The notes: generated by a model from the sequence alone, not told the origin. DNA of 11,452 bases from a bacterium Ga0077546 (GCA_001464165.1 LNEX01000075.1:1-11452), one strand, 5' to 3'. Shown: positions 1 to 6,040, numbered from the stretch's first letter. Translations and numbers: made by a program.

Positions 1-1
1 A

Positions 2-124
2 TGCCTCAGTGCCACCAGTGAAAAATCTATCGAGAAAAGACCGTTCAGCTCAGATTATATTGCGGCCAACAGCCTTACTCCAGTTCCGATGACCTTGTCA
101 TTTCAAGCAAGAGTTCTTGCATAG
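2..124 (+). CDS. possible 3' end of a gene running in from the left
   Basis: The second + frame is open from the window edge to a TAG at 122-124 and would encode about 40 residues ending in SLTPVPMTLSFQARVLA. I do not recognise the family. The only support is the open frame and a terminator-like hairpin that begins about 20 nt after the stop. The first + frame is also open from 22 to 300 but has no ATG before 181 and no ribosome binding site, and its serine- and cysteine-rich translation looks non-coding. With so little sequence this is a weak call. Confidence 0.3.
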   Translation, partial: CLSATSEKSIEKRPFSSDYIAANSLTPVPMTLSFQARVLA

Positions 125-144
125 AAATCAAATTGGCTGTGGCC

Positions 145-176
145 AAAAACCGCAGCACTTCACGCTGCGGTCTTTT
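145..176 (+). terminator. terminator-like hairpin, possibly bidirectional
   Basis: An 8-bp perfect stem (ACCGCAGC at 149-156, GCTGCGGT at 164-171) encloses a 7-nt loop. It is flanked by an A-run on the left and CTTTT on the right, so a U-tract follows the stem on the + strand and a run of five T follows on the - strand. It fits the end of the gene that enters from the left edge. Confidence 0.6.
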
Positions 177-510
177 AGAAATGGCTCGATACAACGATGT
201 CGACTTGCGTTTTTCTCTGGCTAAAAATACCACCGGCCCAATCGCTCTGCGCAGCCTATTCAGTGAAGATAACAATCCATATAGCTCCTGCCGAGCATAA
301 CAGACTCTCACCCTAATTTGTCAGGATGCCAGAAGTTCTGAAACGAATGTGATTTCTATCACCAGTACTACCACGGAGCAGCCAATCGAGGCTTTAGGCA
401 ATTCATTCAAACCCTGACTAGCACCGAGAAGCCTCGAAACGCCTCACAAAGAGGACGAATGGCACTGCCTAGTCCGCTTTTTACTGCAAATTTAGGGGAA
501 ACCTAGCAAA

Positions 511-530
511 ACCTATACTGATATATAGGG
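511..530 (+). promoter_or_regulatory. candidate -10 region for the 612 gene
   Basis: TATACT at 514-519 matches five of six positions of the sigma-70 -10 consensus, and an overlapping TGATATATA at 519-527 resembles an extended -10. No good -35 is found at 16-18 nt. The stretch is also an imperfect dyad (CCTATA at 512-517, TATAGG at 524-529). The leader would be about 85 nt. Confidence 0.3.
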
Positions 531-570
531 AATCCCGCAAACGCAGGATCGTTGTGCCGTGAATAATAGA

Positions 571-594
571 AGTAGGCACCTCTCCCGTGCTACT
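571..594 (+). promoter_or_regulatory. leader hairpin directly upstream of the ribosome binding site
   Basis: AGTA-G-GCAC (571-579) pairs with GTGC-TACT (587-594) with one bulged G and a pyrimidine loop CTCTCCC. It ends at the nucleotide before the Shine-Dalgarno of the 612 gene (CAGGAA, 596-601). It could modulate translation, or it may be chance. Confidence 0.3.
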
Positions 595-611
595 ACAGGA
601 ACTCAATCAGG

Positions 612-1304
612 ATGAAGAAAAAGCACCCTGATGTCCAGGGAATTAAATCGCTTCCAAACCTTACCAGCCAGCTCGCTGGCGCCGCTCTCTCCGATCTATT
701 CAAAACGGTCAAACGAGGCGAGAGCAAGTCTAATGAAGAGTACGACCTTTCATTTCTCTACTCCTTTCATTGGGACCAACCAGATAAGCAGATCAAGGAG
801 GCGCTCAAAGTGTTACTGTGCAACCGCGAAAGCGATTATCAACCGGAACAAGGCGTGACGAAAACGAAGAAGAAAACTGGCGAAAGACAGTTAAATACTC
901 AGGCAGCCTTAGAAGCAGCTAAGATTCGTTGGCTATTGGCCATCAATCCAAACACGCCACCACCAGTGCTGGAACACCTCACACGCAATGCGAATCTCCA
1001 ATTGCTCGAACGTATTGCTGAAAATCCGAGAACTCACAGCACAACCTTGGCGCGACTCGCCACCCACGAAGACGCTCAAGTGCGCGCCGCAGTTGGGGAA
1101 AACATCAACACATCAATCAAAACCATCTGGAAGCTAGCAAGGGATCAAAACCCCGATGTGCGTCACCGAATTGCCGAAAGTTATACGATACCAATTGCGG
1201 TGCTAAGAGTTTTGGCAGAAGATGAGAATCCGTATGTCGCGCACCGGGCACAGGTTACTTTATTCCGCATTCTAAGAGAAGTATCTCAACTTAGGACGGC
1301 CTAA
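612..1304 (+). CDS. LRV/HEAT-like repeat protein
   Basis: A 230-residue soluble protein with no signal peptide or membrane segment. The N-terminal third (about 1-95) is basic and not recognised, and includes a Lys-rich stretch near residues 84-92 (KTKKKTGER). From about residue 105 to the end there are roughly four helical repeats of 24-28 residues with a recurrent pattern of the type 'R-x-A-x-N-x-x-T-x-x-x-x-L-x-x-L-A-x-D'. Examples are RIAENPRTHSTTLARLATHE (134-153), VRAAVGENINTSIKTIWKLA (157-176) and RIAESYTIPIAVLRVLAEDE (186-205). This is the leucine-rich repeat variant / HEAT-like superhelix pattern, which usually serves protein-protein binding. ATG 612 is preceded by CAGGAA with about 10 nt spacing. 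The gene stands alone and ends in a strong terminator, so it is probably monocistronic. The specific function is unknown. Confidence 0.8.
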   Translation: MKKKHPDVQGIKSLPNLTSQLAGAALSDLFKTVKRGESKSNEEYDLSFLYSFHWDQPDKQIKEALKVLLCNRESDYQPEQGVTKTKKKTGERQLNTQAALEAAKIRWLLAINPNTPPPVLEHLTRNANLQLLERIAENPRTHSTTLARLATHEDAQVRAAVGENINTSIKTIWKLARDQNPDVRHRIAESYTIPIAVLRVLAEDENPYVAHRAQVTLFRILREVSQLRTA

Positions 1305-1346
1305 TCGTCAATACTGATACTGAAATACGCAGATAATGAGTCAAAA

Positions 1347-1380
1347 AAGAAACAGCCTTACTTAGAGGCTGTTTCTTCTT
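1347..1380 (+). terminator. Rho-independent terminator of the LRV/HEAT-like gene
   Basis: A perfect 12-bp stem (1347-1358 with 1366-1377) encloses the 7-nt loop TACTTAG. It is preceded by an A-run and followed by a T-rich tail (TTTCTTCTTGTTT), and starts about 43 nt after the stop codon. Confidence 0.88.
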
Positions 1381-1410
1381 GTTTAGCAAAAGCAAGAAAG
1401 CTGCAGAAGC

Positions 1411-1446
1411 TAAAAACCCCACCGAGGCTGAGCCTGGGCAGGGTTT
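1411..1446 (-). terminator. possible terminator for the FG-GAP-like gene
   Basis: Read on the - strand, AAACCC (1446-1441) and GGGTTT (1419-1414) form the outer stem and AGGC/GCCT (1435-1425) an inner stem. The strand continues with a T-run (GGGGTTTTTA). It lies about 155 nt beyond the stop of the gene at 1600-2412, so a long 3' tail would be needed. Confidence 0.4.
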
Positions 1447-1516
1447 CTAGATCGATACCATTTTAGAGTTACTCTCAATATCATGCCCAAGGGCATAAGA
1501 ATACTAACGGCAAAGG

Positions 1517-1530
1517 GAAGTTTAAACTTC
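1517..1530. repeat. 14-bp perfect palindrome
   Basis: GAAGTTTAAACTTC is fully self-complementary. A contiguous palindrome cannot form a useful RNA hairpin, so a dimeric protein site is the more natural reading if it is functional. It sits 7 nt upstream of a strong Shine-Dalgarno-like AAGGAAGG (1538-1545). Confidence 0.45.
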
Positions 1531-1553
1531 AATTATAAGGAAGGAATGAGACC

Positions 1554-1673
1554 ATGGCAGCGCCACCCTATTCGGTGGCGCTACGAGAAATCACTAACAC
1601 TACTGATGCTTTCGAAACTGGCACTCTAAGGCTGCGCCGTGGCGCGAGAGTCGATGATTCGGCTTGGTCGTAA
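1554..1673 (+). CDS. possible 39-residue ORF, antisense to the end of the FG-GAP-like gene
   Basis: ATG 1554 has AAGGAAGG (1538-1545) about 8 nt upstream, one of the best ribosome binding sites in the window. The translation begins MAAPPYSVALREITNTTDAF and stops at TAA 1671-1673. It is not recognised, overlaps the convergent gene by 74 nt, and has a 9-bp hairpin (1559-1582) in its first codons that would hinder initiation. An ATG at 1546 gives a 27-residue alternative in another frame. It may not be real. Confidence 0.2.
   Translation: MAAPPYSVALREITNTTDAFETGTLRLRRGARVDDSAWS
1559..1582. terminator. stable hairpin just past the stop of the FG-GAP-like gene
   Basis: A perfect 9-bp GC-rich stem (AGCGCCACC at 1559-1567, GGTGGCGCT at 1574-1582) with a 6-nt loop. 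It begins 17 nt after the stop of the - strand gene at 1600. Neither side has a U-tract, so it is more likely an mRNA 3'-end stabiliser or a Rho-dependent/imperfect terminator than a classical one. Confidence 0.45.
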
Positions 1674-2412
1674 AGAAGACAAAACATGGCAACTCTATAT
1701 CGAATGCTGATTTCACCACTGTGAGCTTACAGTTCTCAGCAAGCAATGCAGACCAGCGCCAATAGCCACAATCACGATTATTGAAAGTACCGTAAGCGAG
1801 ATCCTGCTGCAATATCAAGGCACCCTTCCCACTGGTCCCTCTTACAATGTCAGAAACTCCACTCTTGCCTGCGGAGAAGCGACTGACAACCTCTTCTCGA
1901 TGAGGGAGACCACTTTGATCAATGAATAAAACAACAAGACTAGAAAACGGATATCCGCATGAGGCGTTGGGAAAATGAAACAATATATCTAACTTGCCGT
2001 TACCATCAACGTCTGCAATGTAACAAGAGCCTCCAAAATCTCGGGGCTCCGATTCAGAAATTTTCCAAGGGCTACCTTTTCCATCGCGGCCGCAAACAGT
2101 GAATTGACCCTCATAATTGGACGCCACAATACCGGGCAGTACTTCAGCCTTCCAGTCATGATCAAAATCTAGGGCAATAACTTTCTGAGCAATTGGTTTG
2201 GCTGACAGCATTTTTGCCGGCAAGTAATCTTGATAGTAGGCGAAGGATGGTTGAATACCGCCAGCAAGGAACAGTAACTGTAGCAGTATCCGTAGCAGTA
2301 TCCGTAGCAGTAAAGGGAGCAACAGTTCTGCAGAAAGCGAATGTAACAGCCTTAGATTGAAACATACTAGACTTGGTTCAAGGTTTACAAGTTTTTGATT
2401 ATCCAGAATCAT
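1600..2412 (-). CDS. secreted FG-GAP/VCBS-like repeat protein
   Basis: A 270-residue predicted exported protein. Residues 29-50 form a leucine-rich hydrophobic core with two arginines (LLRILLRILLQLL), and PSFA-YY at 55-60 is a plausible signal peptidase I site. The n-region of about 28 residues is long, so the real start could be internal, but no later ATG precedes the core. The mature part has a calcium-loop FG-GAP motif, IADVDGNGKLDILF (132-145), and a more degenerate copy, ALDFDHDWKAEVLPGI (80-95). Such repeats build beta-propeller blades in surface or secreted proteins. The C-terminal half is cysteine-containing (C107, C130, C152, C215, C228, C243) and not recognised. Two blades are too few for a propeller, so this is a short or diverged member. 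A GGAG lies 12 nt before the ATG, which is weak. It appears monocistronic. Confidence 0.65.
   Translation of the reverse strand: MILDNQKLVNLEPSLVCFNLRLLHSLSAELLLPLLLRILLRILLQLLFLAGGIQPSFAYYQDYLPAKMLSAKPIAQKVIALDFDHDWKAEVLPGIVASNYEGQFTVCGRDGKGSPWKISESEPRDFGGSCYIADVDGNGKLDILFHFPNASCGYPFSSLVVLFIDQSGLPHREEVVSRFSAGKSGVSDIVRGTSGKGALILQQDLAYGTFNNRDCGYWRWSALLAENCKLTVVKSAFDIELPCFVFFTTKPNHRLSRHGAALECQFRKHQ
2280..2315. repeat. 12-bp tandem repeat inside the signal-peptide coding region
   Basis: GTAGCAGTATCC occurs twice in a row (2280-2291, 2292-2303), followed by a third copy with changes at its end (2304-2315). On the - strand it encodes the repeated tetrapeptide LLRI. Because the unit is 12 bp, copy-number change keeps the frame and lengthens or shortens the hydrophobic core. 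Confidence 0.8.
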
Positions 2413-2580
2413 AGACTTTAGTCGCTCCAGCAGTTCGCTGCCTCAAGGCACATCCCGTTGACTAACTGCATTACCAACTGACAGAACAAATTAGACAGCT
2501 AGCTCTACCAGGGAAAGTAATTCGAAACCATGAAAATCGATAAACCAATTGAGGAGCCTACGAAAACGACTATTTAGTCC

Positions 2581-3420
2581 CTAAGACGGCGGCAACACAA
2601 TCACCACTCTAGACGGAGAAATGAAGTTTAGAATCTGCTCGTAGCGAATCGGTGTATGCCTCAGACAAGCCTGAAGCAGAACTCCAGGTGCCCAACGAAC
2701 TCGGTCAGAGCTGCACCAAAAGGAAGCCAGATAAAGCTGCAAACACTTCTTACTGATGCCATGAAATTCGCTAGAAATAAGACCAACAAACTGCGCAACA
2801 GCTAGTTTGAGATTTGGTGGAGCCGAGTTTAAATCTCGCACAATTTCTCTGTAATTGGATGCAAGCGGGTTGTCATCTAAATGGCCTGATGAGTATTCAG
2901 AGAAAAAGTCTTGTGCATAAGCACTAGCCTGTTCAAGTAGTTCTGTTCTAGGGTGACATTCAGCCGGTGTCTGTCGACTCCTTTTGAAAATTATCTGACT
3001 GAACCAATTAGCTGACACAGTCTCAGCATCAGGCATTTCGTCGCAAATAACCAGGGCCAATGTTTTGTGAATATTTTGGGCCGTACTTGGGGCAACATCG
3101 ACAAGTCGTGACAAACGCGCAGCGCTAATGGCAAAGCCGTGATCTTTGAAGAAGATTGCAGCAAGCCAAGCTCGGAGGCGCACAACACCATCTAATGCGG
3201 TGCCAGATGTGAACCAAAAATCCGATTTGCACGAGCGGCAAGTATAAAAGCGAGCCCCTCGTTTATGGCTGAAATGAAGAAAAGAACAGCCACAAATCGT
3301 CTGATTGGAATCAATCAGCGATTGATATAGTGCATCAGCAGCGTCATCATCACTTTTTATGTCTCTCTGAAATGAGATCCAAACTTCGTCAAATCGTGAA
3401 TCAACTAATATATTTGTCAT
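2581..3420 (-). CDS. IS1595-like transposase derivative, apparently without DDE core
   Basis: A 279-residue protein. Residues 43-68 carry a zinc-ribbon-like arrangement (CGC at 43-45, CRSC at 61-64). It is followed by FWFTSGTALDGVVRLRAWLAAIFF (68-91), matching the 'F-x-x-x-T-G-T ... W-x-x-A' region after the ribbon of IS1595-type transposases. An HTH-like segment lies at about 95-122. Residues 219-265 (HGISKKCLQLYLASF ... PIRYEQIL) match the conserved C-terminal tail of that family. Between them are only about 80 residues without recognisable DDE motifs, and the position of the usual last Glu, a few residues after an Asn (N203), is not acidic. I infer loss of transposition activity and possible retention of DNA binding. 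GGAGGA (3427-3432) lies 6 nt before ATG 3420, so translation looks well supported. No terminal inverted repeats were found. Confidence 0.65.
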   Translation of the reverse strand: MTNILVDSRFDEVWISFQRDIKSDDDAADALYQSLIDSNQTICGCSFLHFSHKRGARFYTCRSCKSDFWFTSGTALDGVVRLRAWLAAIFFKDHGFAISAARLSRLVDVAPSTAQNIHKTLALVICDEMPDAETVSANWFSQIIFKRSRQTPAECHPRTELLEQASAYAQDFFSEYSSGHLDDNPLASNYREIVRDLNSAPPNLKLAVAQFVGLISSEFHGISKKCLQLYLASFWCSSDRVRWAPGVLLQACLRHTPIRYEQILNFISPSRVVIVLPPS

Positions 3421-3426
3421 AGCGAA

Positions 3427-3432
3427 TCCTCC
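3427..3432 (-). promoter_or_regulatory. strong ribosome binding site
   Basis: The - strand reads GGAGGA, 6 nt before the ATG at 3420. It fixes the start of the transposase-like gene and argues that the gene is still expressed. Confidence 0.8.
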
Positions 3433-3540
3433 AAGCCCATATGTATAGACGTCGCAAAAAGAAAATTAGTTCAATCGATCGGGTTGCTAGAGCGATGTCT
3501 GTCTTATCTTGATCTGACCAATTCCAATCCAAGCTAGACC

Positions 3541-3842
3541 GATGTCGGTCTGACTCATTCGGATCCAAGCTAAACCGATGTCGGTCTGACTCATTCGAAT
3601 CCAAGCTAAACCGATGTCGGTCTGACTCATTCGGATCCAAGCTAAACCGATGTCGGTCTGACTCATTCGGATCCAAGCTAAACCGATGTCGGTCTGACTG
3701 TTTCGGATCCAAGCTAAACCGATGTCGGTCTAACTGTTTCGGATCCAAGCTAAACCGATGTCGGTCTAACTGTTTCGGATCAAGCTAAACCGATGTTGGT
3801 CTGACTCATTCGAATCAAAGCTGCACCGATGTCGGACTGACT
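3541..3842. repeat. tandem array of 36-bp units, 8 copies plus a partial one
   Basis: Units begin at 3541, 3577, 3613, 3649, 3685, 3721, 3757 and 3792, with a partial unit at 3828-3842. The copy at 3757 is 35 bp (one C missing); the others are 36 bp. There is no spacer between units, so this is not a CRISPR array. Each unit begins with GATGTCGGT and ends with AAACC or a variant, so the unit junctions create the dyad ACCGATGTCGGT; most also contain GGATCC. Variants are grouped: CATTCGG in copies 1, 3 and 4, GTTTCGG in copies 5-7, and GAATC in copies 2 and 8. A decayed copy seems to extend left to about 3493. The array starts 8 nt after the stop of the acyltransferase paralogue and ends about 120 nt before the transposase-like gene. 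Confidence 0.92.
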
Positions 3843-3850
3843 TCTAAGCC

Positions 3851-4666
3851 TTATTTAGCACGCCATCTCTGACGTAGCAGACGATTCAACTCAGCTTGAA
3901 TCTCACCTTCAGCGAATTGCGATTGCTTCATTGAGGTTTCTTCAATCAAATCTCTGTCCTCGGCCTTCTCATATGAAAGTGGCTTGAGAATACTCATATT
4001 CCATTTAGTTGGAAGTGAAGCCAGATTGAACGGAAATGGCAGCCACGGGAAGAAAGGCGTAATTGGAAACGAAGGTAGATTAAGCATCTTCGCAATGGAA
4101 TCCAAGTTCGTAAGCACTGGAATTGCCTCATCGCAGCCGAGAGTGGCAATGGGGAAAATTGGCACACCTTCTTCGACGGCTGGCAAAAGCTTAACCCAGT
4201 CGAACTCAATCAAACGTTCACGGGCAGAGAAAGGTCGAGCCAGACCGGCAGCTCCTTCAGGGAATATGGCAACCAGCTCACCCTTAGCAAAGAGTCGTTT
4301 CATATTGGCCGACGAAAATGGAACAAACCCTAGTTCTAAGAAAGAAGCAAATAGCCTTTCGTCCTTGATCCAATCCATATCGGCGACGATATGAACACGG
4401 CGAGGATTAACGCGAGATGACATCAAAGCATACAACAACATCGTTGCTGGCCAAGGCAAGAAGCTTCCTGAATTGCCAACAATTAGAGCTGAACCTTCTT
4501 TAGGCAACTTCTCCAAGCCATTAAATTCTACTCTCCACCAATCGTGAAAGAGGAAGCTCAACATCGGCTCCACTCGAACAAGGGCTCTCACGTCAAAACC
4601 GTGATACTTATCGCTCTTGGTAGCTTGCTTAAGAAAATCGCGGTAGTTTGATAGAAACTGGCTCAC
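3851..4666 (-). CDS. acyltransferase paralogue with lost catalytic motif
   Basis: A 271-residue PlsC/MGAT-like protein, colinear with its upstream neighbour at 4712. The substrate-pocket region has FPEGAAGLARPFSARERL, corresponding to the family's P-E-G motif (E137, G138), followed by GVPIFPIATLGCDE. The catalytic block is altered: the neighbour has GNHSGLLPLDGAM, this protein has GNSGSFLPWPATM. The His is Ser (S66) and the Asp is Pro (P73), so acyl transfer by the usual His-Asp dyad is not expected. I chose GTG 4666 because GAGGA lies 7 nt upstream; an upstream TTG at 4696 would add 10 residues but has no ribosome binding site. It lies downstream of the active-looking paralogue in the same operon. 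It may be a regulatory or scaffolding partner; function unproven. Confidence 0.8.
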   Translation of the reverse strand: MSQFLSNYRDFLKQATKSDKYHGFDVRALVRVEPMLSFLFHDWWRVEFNGLEKLPKEGSALIVGNSGSFLPWPATMLLYALMSSRVNPRRVHIVADMDWIKDERLFASFLELGFVPFSSANMKRLFAKGELVAIFPEGAAGLARPFSARERLIEFDWVKLLPAVEEGVPIFPIATLGCDEAIPVLTNLDSIAKMLNLPSFPITPFFPWLPFPFNLASLPTKWNMSILKPLSYEKAEDRDLIEETSMKQSQFAEGEIQAELNRLLRQRWRAK

Positions 4667-4711
4667 AATAAAATCCTCGACTGAAATACAAAACAAAAAG
4701 AAGTTGCTAAA

Positions 4712-5626
4712 TCACGGTTTGGGCAATTCACCATCCAGTTCGGCTTCGTCCCACCCCGTTAAGGTTGAGCGACGCTCTCTTAGTAGCTTATTGAGATCGC
4801 GCTGAATCTCGTATTGAACTTCTCGAGTAAGCTTCATTACGAGTTTGCGATCGTTGGCTTTCTCAGCCGGATAACCCAAGTTGATGGGTTTATGAATATT
4901 AATCATCCAACGCACAGGTAACGGCATAAACATTAGTGGCGCAGGAAGCCAAGGGAAGCCTAGTGTCACAGGGAAGAAGGGCATCTGCAAAAAGCGCGCT
5001 ACTTTATGCAAATTGACAAATTCAGGAAAAATCTCATCACCGCCCACGGTGGCAACAGGAATCAACGGACTCTGGGTAGCAATTGCCAGCTGAACAAATC
5101 CTGGGTGGAAATCAAGCACGCGATAGCGCTCATTAAAGGGTTTGCCAACGCCCCTTATCCCTTCCGGATAGATGCCCACTAACTCCTCAGCATCAAGTAA
5201 TTTTTGGGCATTATCCTTAGTAGCCCGCACCTGACCCGTTTCTTTCACCCAATTAGAGAGCCCCGGTAAGTGGAAAAACCAGTCAGTGCTCAGGTAGCGA
5301 ATGCGCCTAGGATTTTGATGCAGATTGCACATGGCCATTGAGATCATCGCACCATCAAGAGGCAACAAACCAGAATGATTGCCGACCAGAATTGCCCGAC
5401 CATCTCCAGGAATATTCTCAATGCCGCGAATTTCCACCTGGAAATATTCTTCATAGAGGAAGCGAAATAGCGGTTCCCACTTGGCAAAAGTCTCAAGAGA
5501 GTAGCCAAACTCGTCTTCTTTACCAGCATATCGCTCGTAATAAAGAGGACAACGATTAGAGAAAGCCTTAACAGGATCTTTCAACTTCTCAAGTGATTTC
5601 CAAGTTAGCTCTTTCACTTCTCTCAC
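4712..5626 (-). CDS. lysophospholipid/MGAT-like acyltransferase
   Basis: A 304-residue member of the PlsC-like acyltransferase superfamily, closest in pattern to the MGAT-like branch. It has GNHSGLLPLDGAM with H84 and D91 as the likely catalytic pair, YPEGIRGVGKPFNERYRV (153-170) for the glycerol-phosphate or acceptor region, and SPLIPVATVGGDE (186-198). It probably moves an acyl group from acyl-CoA or acyl-ACP to a glycerolipid at the inner face of the membrane; the exact acceptor cannot be read from sequence. A Pro-rich hydrophobic stretch at about 215-240 may be membrane-associated. The start is GTG, whose first G is the last base of the previous gene's TAG (TAGTG), so translation is probably coupled, which would explain the missing Shine-Dalgarno. 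The next gene follows its stop after 45 nt by my chosen start. Confidence 0.85.
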   Translation of the reverse strand: MREVKELTWKSLEKLKDPVKAFSNRCPLYYERYAGKEDEFGYSLETFAKWEPLFRFLYEEYFQVEIRGIENIPGDGRAILVGNHSGLLPLDGAMISMAMCNLHQNPRRIRYLSTDWFFHLPGLSNWVKETGQVRATKDNAQKLLDAEELVGIYPEGIRGVGKPFNERYRVLDFHPGFVQLAIATQSPLIPVATVGGDEIFPEFVNLHKVARFLQMPFFPVTLGFPWLPAPLMFMPLPVRWMINIHKPINLGYPAEKANDRKLVMKLTREVQYEIQRDLNKLLRERRSTLTGWDEAELDGELPKP

Positions 5627-5799
5627 TAGCGTCTAACGATACGTCCAACCAACCAGAGAAATCCTAGAACTCCTGGACCAAATGAAATAACCAAAATAAA
5701 ACGCTTTAACAAATCTCGAAAAGCATCCTTAGAGCGCTGAACTGCTTCTTCACTGCTAGTTGCTTCCGAGTCATCCGCCTGAGTTTCAAAGTCTTGCAT
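5626..5799 (-). CDS. 57-residue single-pass membrane protein
   Basis: ATG 5799 has GGGAG (5807-5811) 7 nt upstream. The protein starts MQDFETQADDSEATSSEEAV, an acidic cytosol-like N-terminus, then basic QRSKDAFRDLLKR. A hydrophobic segment follows at about 34-52 (FILVISFGPGVLGFLWLVG), and it ends RIVRR. No family is recognised. Its TAG overlaps the GTG of the acyltransferase by one base, so the two are likely translationally coupled. The coupling, start signal and TM segment together make it a real gene despite its length. It may anchor or regulate the acyltransferase; that is inference. Confidence 0.8.
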   Translation of the reverse strand: MQDFETQADDSEATSSEEAVQRSKDAFRDLLKRFILVISFGPGVLGFLWLVGRIVRR

Positions 5800-5891
5800 C
5801 AATCTACTCCCAACTGATTAATGGGGCCGCGGCGCCAAGGGCTTGACAGCTCGCATGCTTCCCCGAGAAGGATCTTTCCATATAAGGATTA

Positions 5892-5919
5892 AGTATAGAT
5901 AGTGAGAAGCGGATCCAAA
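5892..5919 (-). promoter_or_regulatory. candidate promoter of the acyltransferase operon
   Basis: On the - strand, TTTGGA (5919-5914) and TATACT (5897-5892) are separated by 16 nt. The -10 matches five of six consensus positions and the -35 is weak. The resulting leader would be about 85 nt. Confidence 0.4.
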
Positions 5920-5997
5920 GCGGTACACACACAAGCCTTAAGAAACATTTACCGCAGCCATTACTAGCCTAAGCCAGTGCGTTTCACTCTTCGGTGA

Positions 5998-6003
5998 GAT
6001 AAT
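5998..6003 (+). promoter_or_regulatory. candidate -10 of ybaB-recR
   Basis: GATAAT is a five-of-six match to the -10 consensus, 38 nt before the ybaB start. No good -35 is present at 16-18 nt. A TTGACA at 5843-5848 has no -10 at a suitable distance. Confidence 0.25.
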
Positions 6004-6040
6004 TCACTTAATTCCTAAATGTCCAAACTGGAGAAATACG

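Larger units (their letters stand above)
177..611. other. 435-nt region without a convincing gene
   Basis: No frame on either strand has a credible start plus ribosome binding site. A - strand ORF at 75-311 uses a GTG start without a Shine-Dalgarno sequence and crosses the terminator hairpin. A + ORF at 181-300 (39 codons) starts 5 nt after that hairpin and also lacks a Shine-Dalgarno. Visible structure is a 9-bp inverted repeat (386-394 with 429-437), an AT-rich promoter-like stretch near 511-530, and a hairpin at 571-594 just before the next gene's ribosome binding site. Confidence 0.6.

Noticed and set aside
75..311. 78-codon - strand ORF
   Set aside because: GTG start without a Shine-Dalgarno, crosses a terminator hairpin, and the translation matches no family I know.
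2530..2577. 15-codon + ORF (MKIDKPIEEPTKTTI)
   Set aside because: No ribosome binding site and too short to support.
3401..3748. 115-codon - strand ORF through the array encoding a 12-residue repeat (SDRHRFSLDPNE)
   Set aside because: Its start is a TTG inside a repeat unit with no ribosome binding site, and the frame is cut by a TAG in the 35-bp unit. A 36-bp unit keeps any open frame open, and three frames are open across the array.
3541..3842. CRISPR array
   Set aside because: The 36-bp units are contiguous with no spacers, and no cas gene is present in the window.
5843..5848. Perfect -35 hexamer TTGACA on the + strand as a ybaB promoter
   Set aside because: No -10-like hexamer is found 16-18 nt downstream, and the nearest candidates are over 30 nt away.
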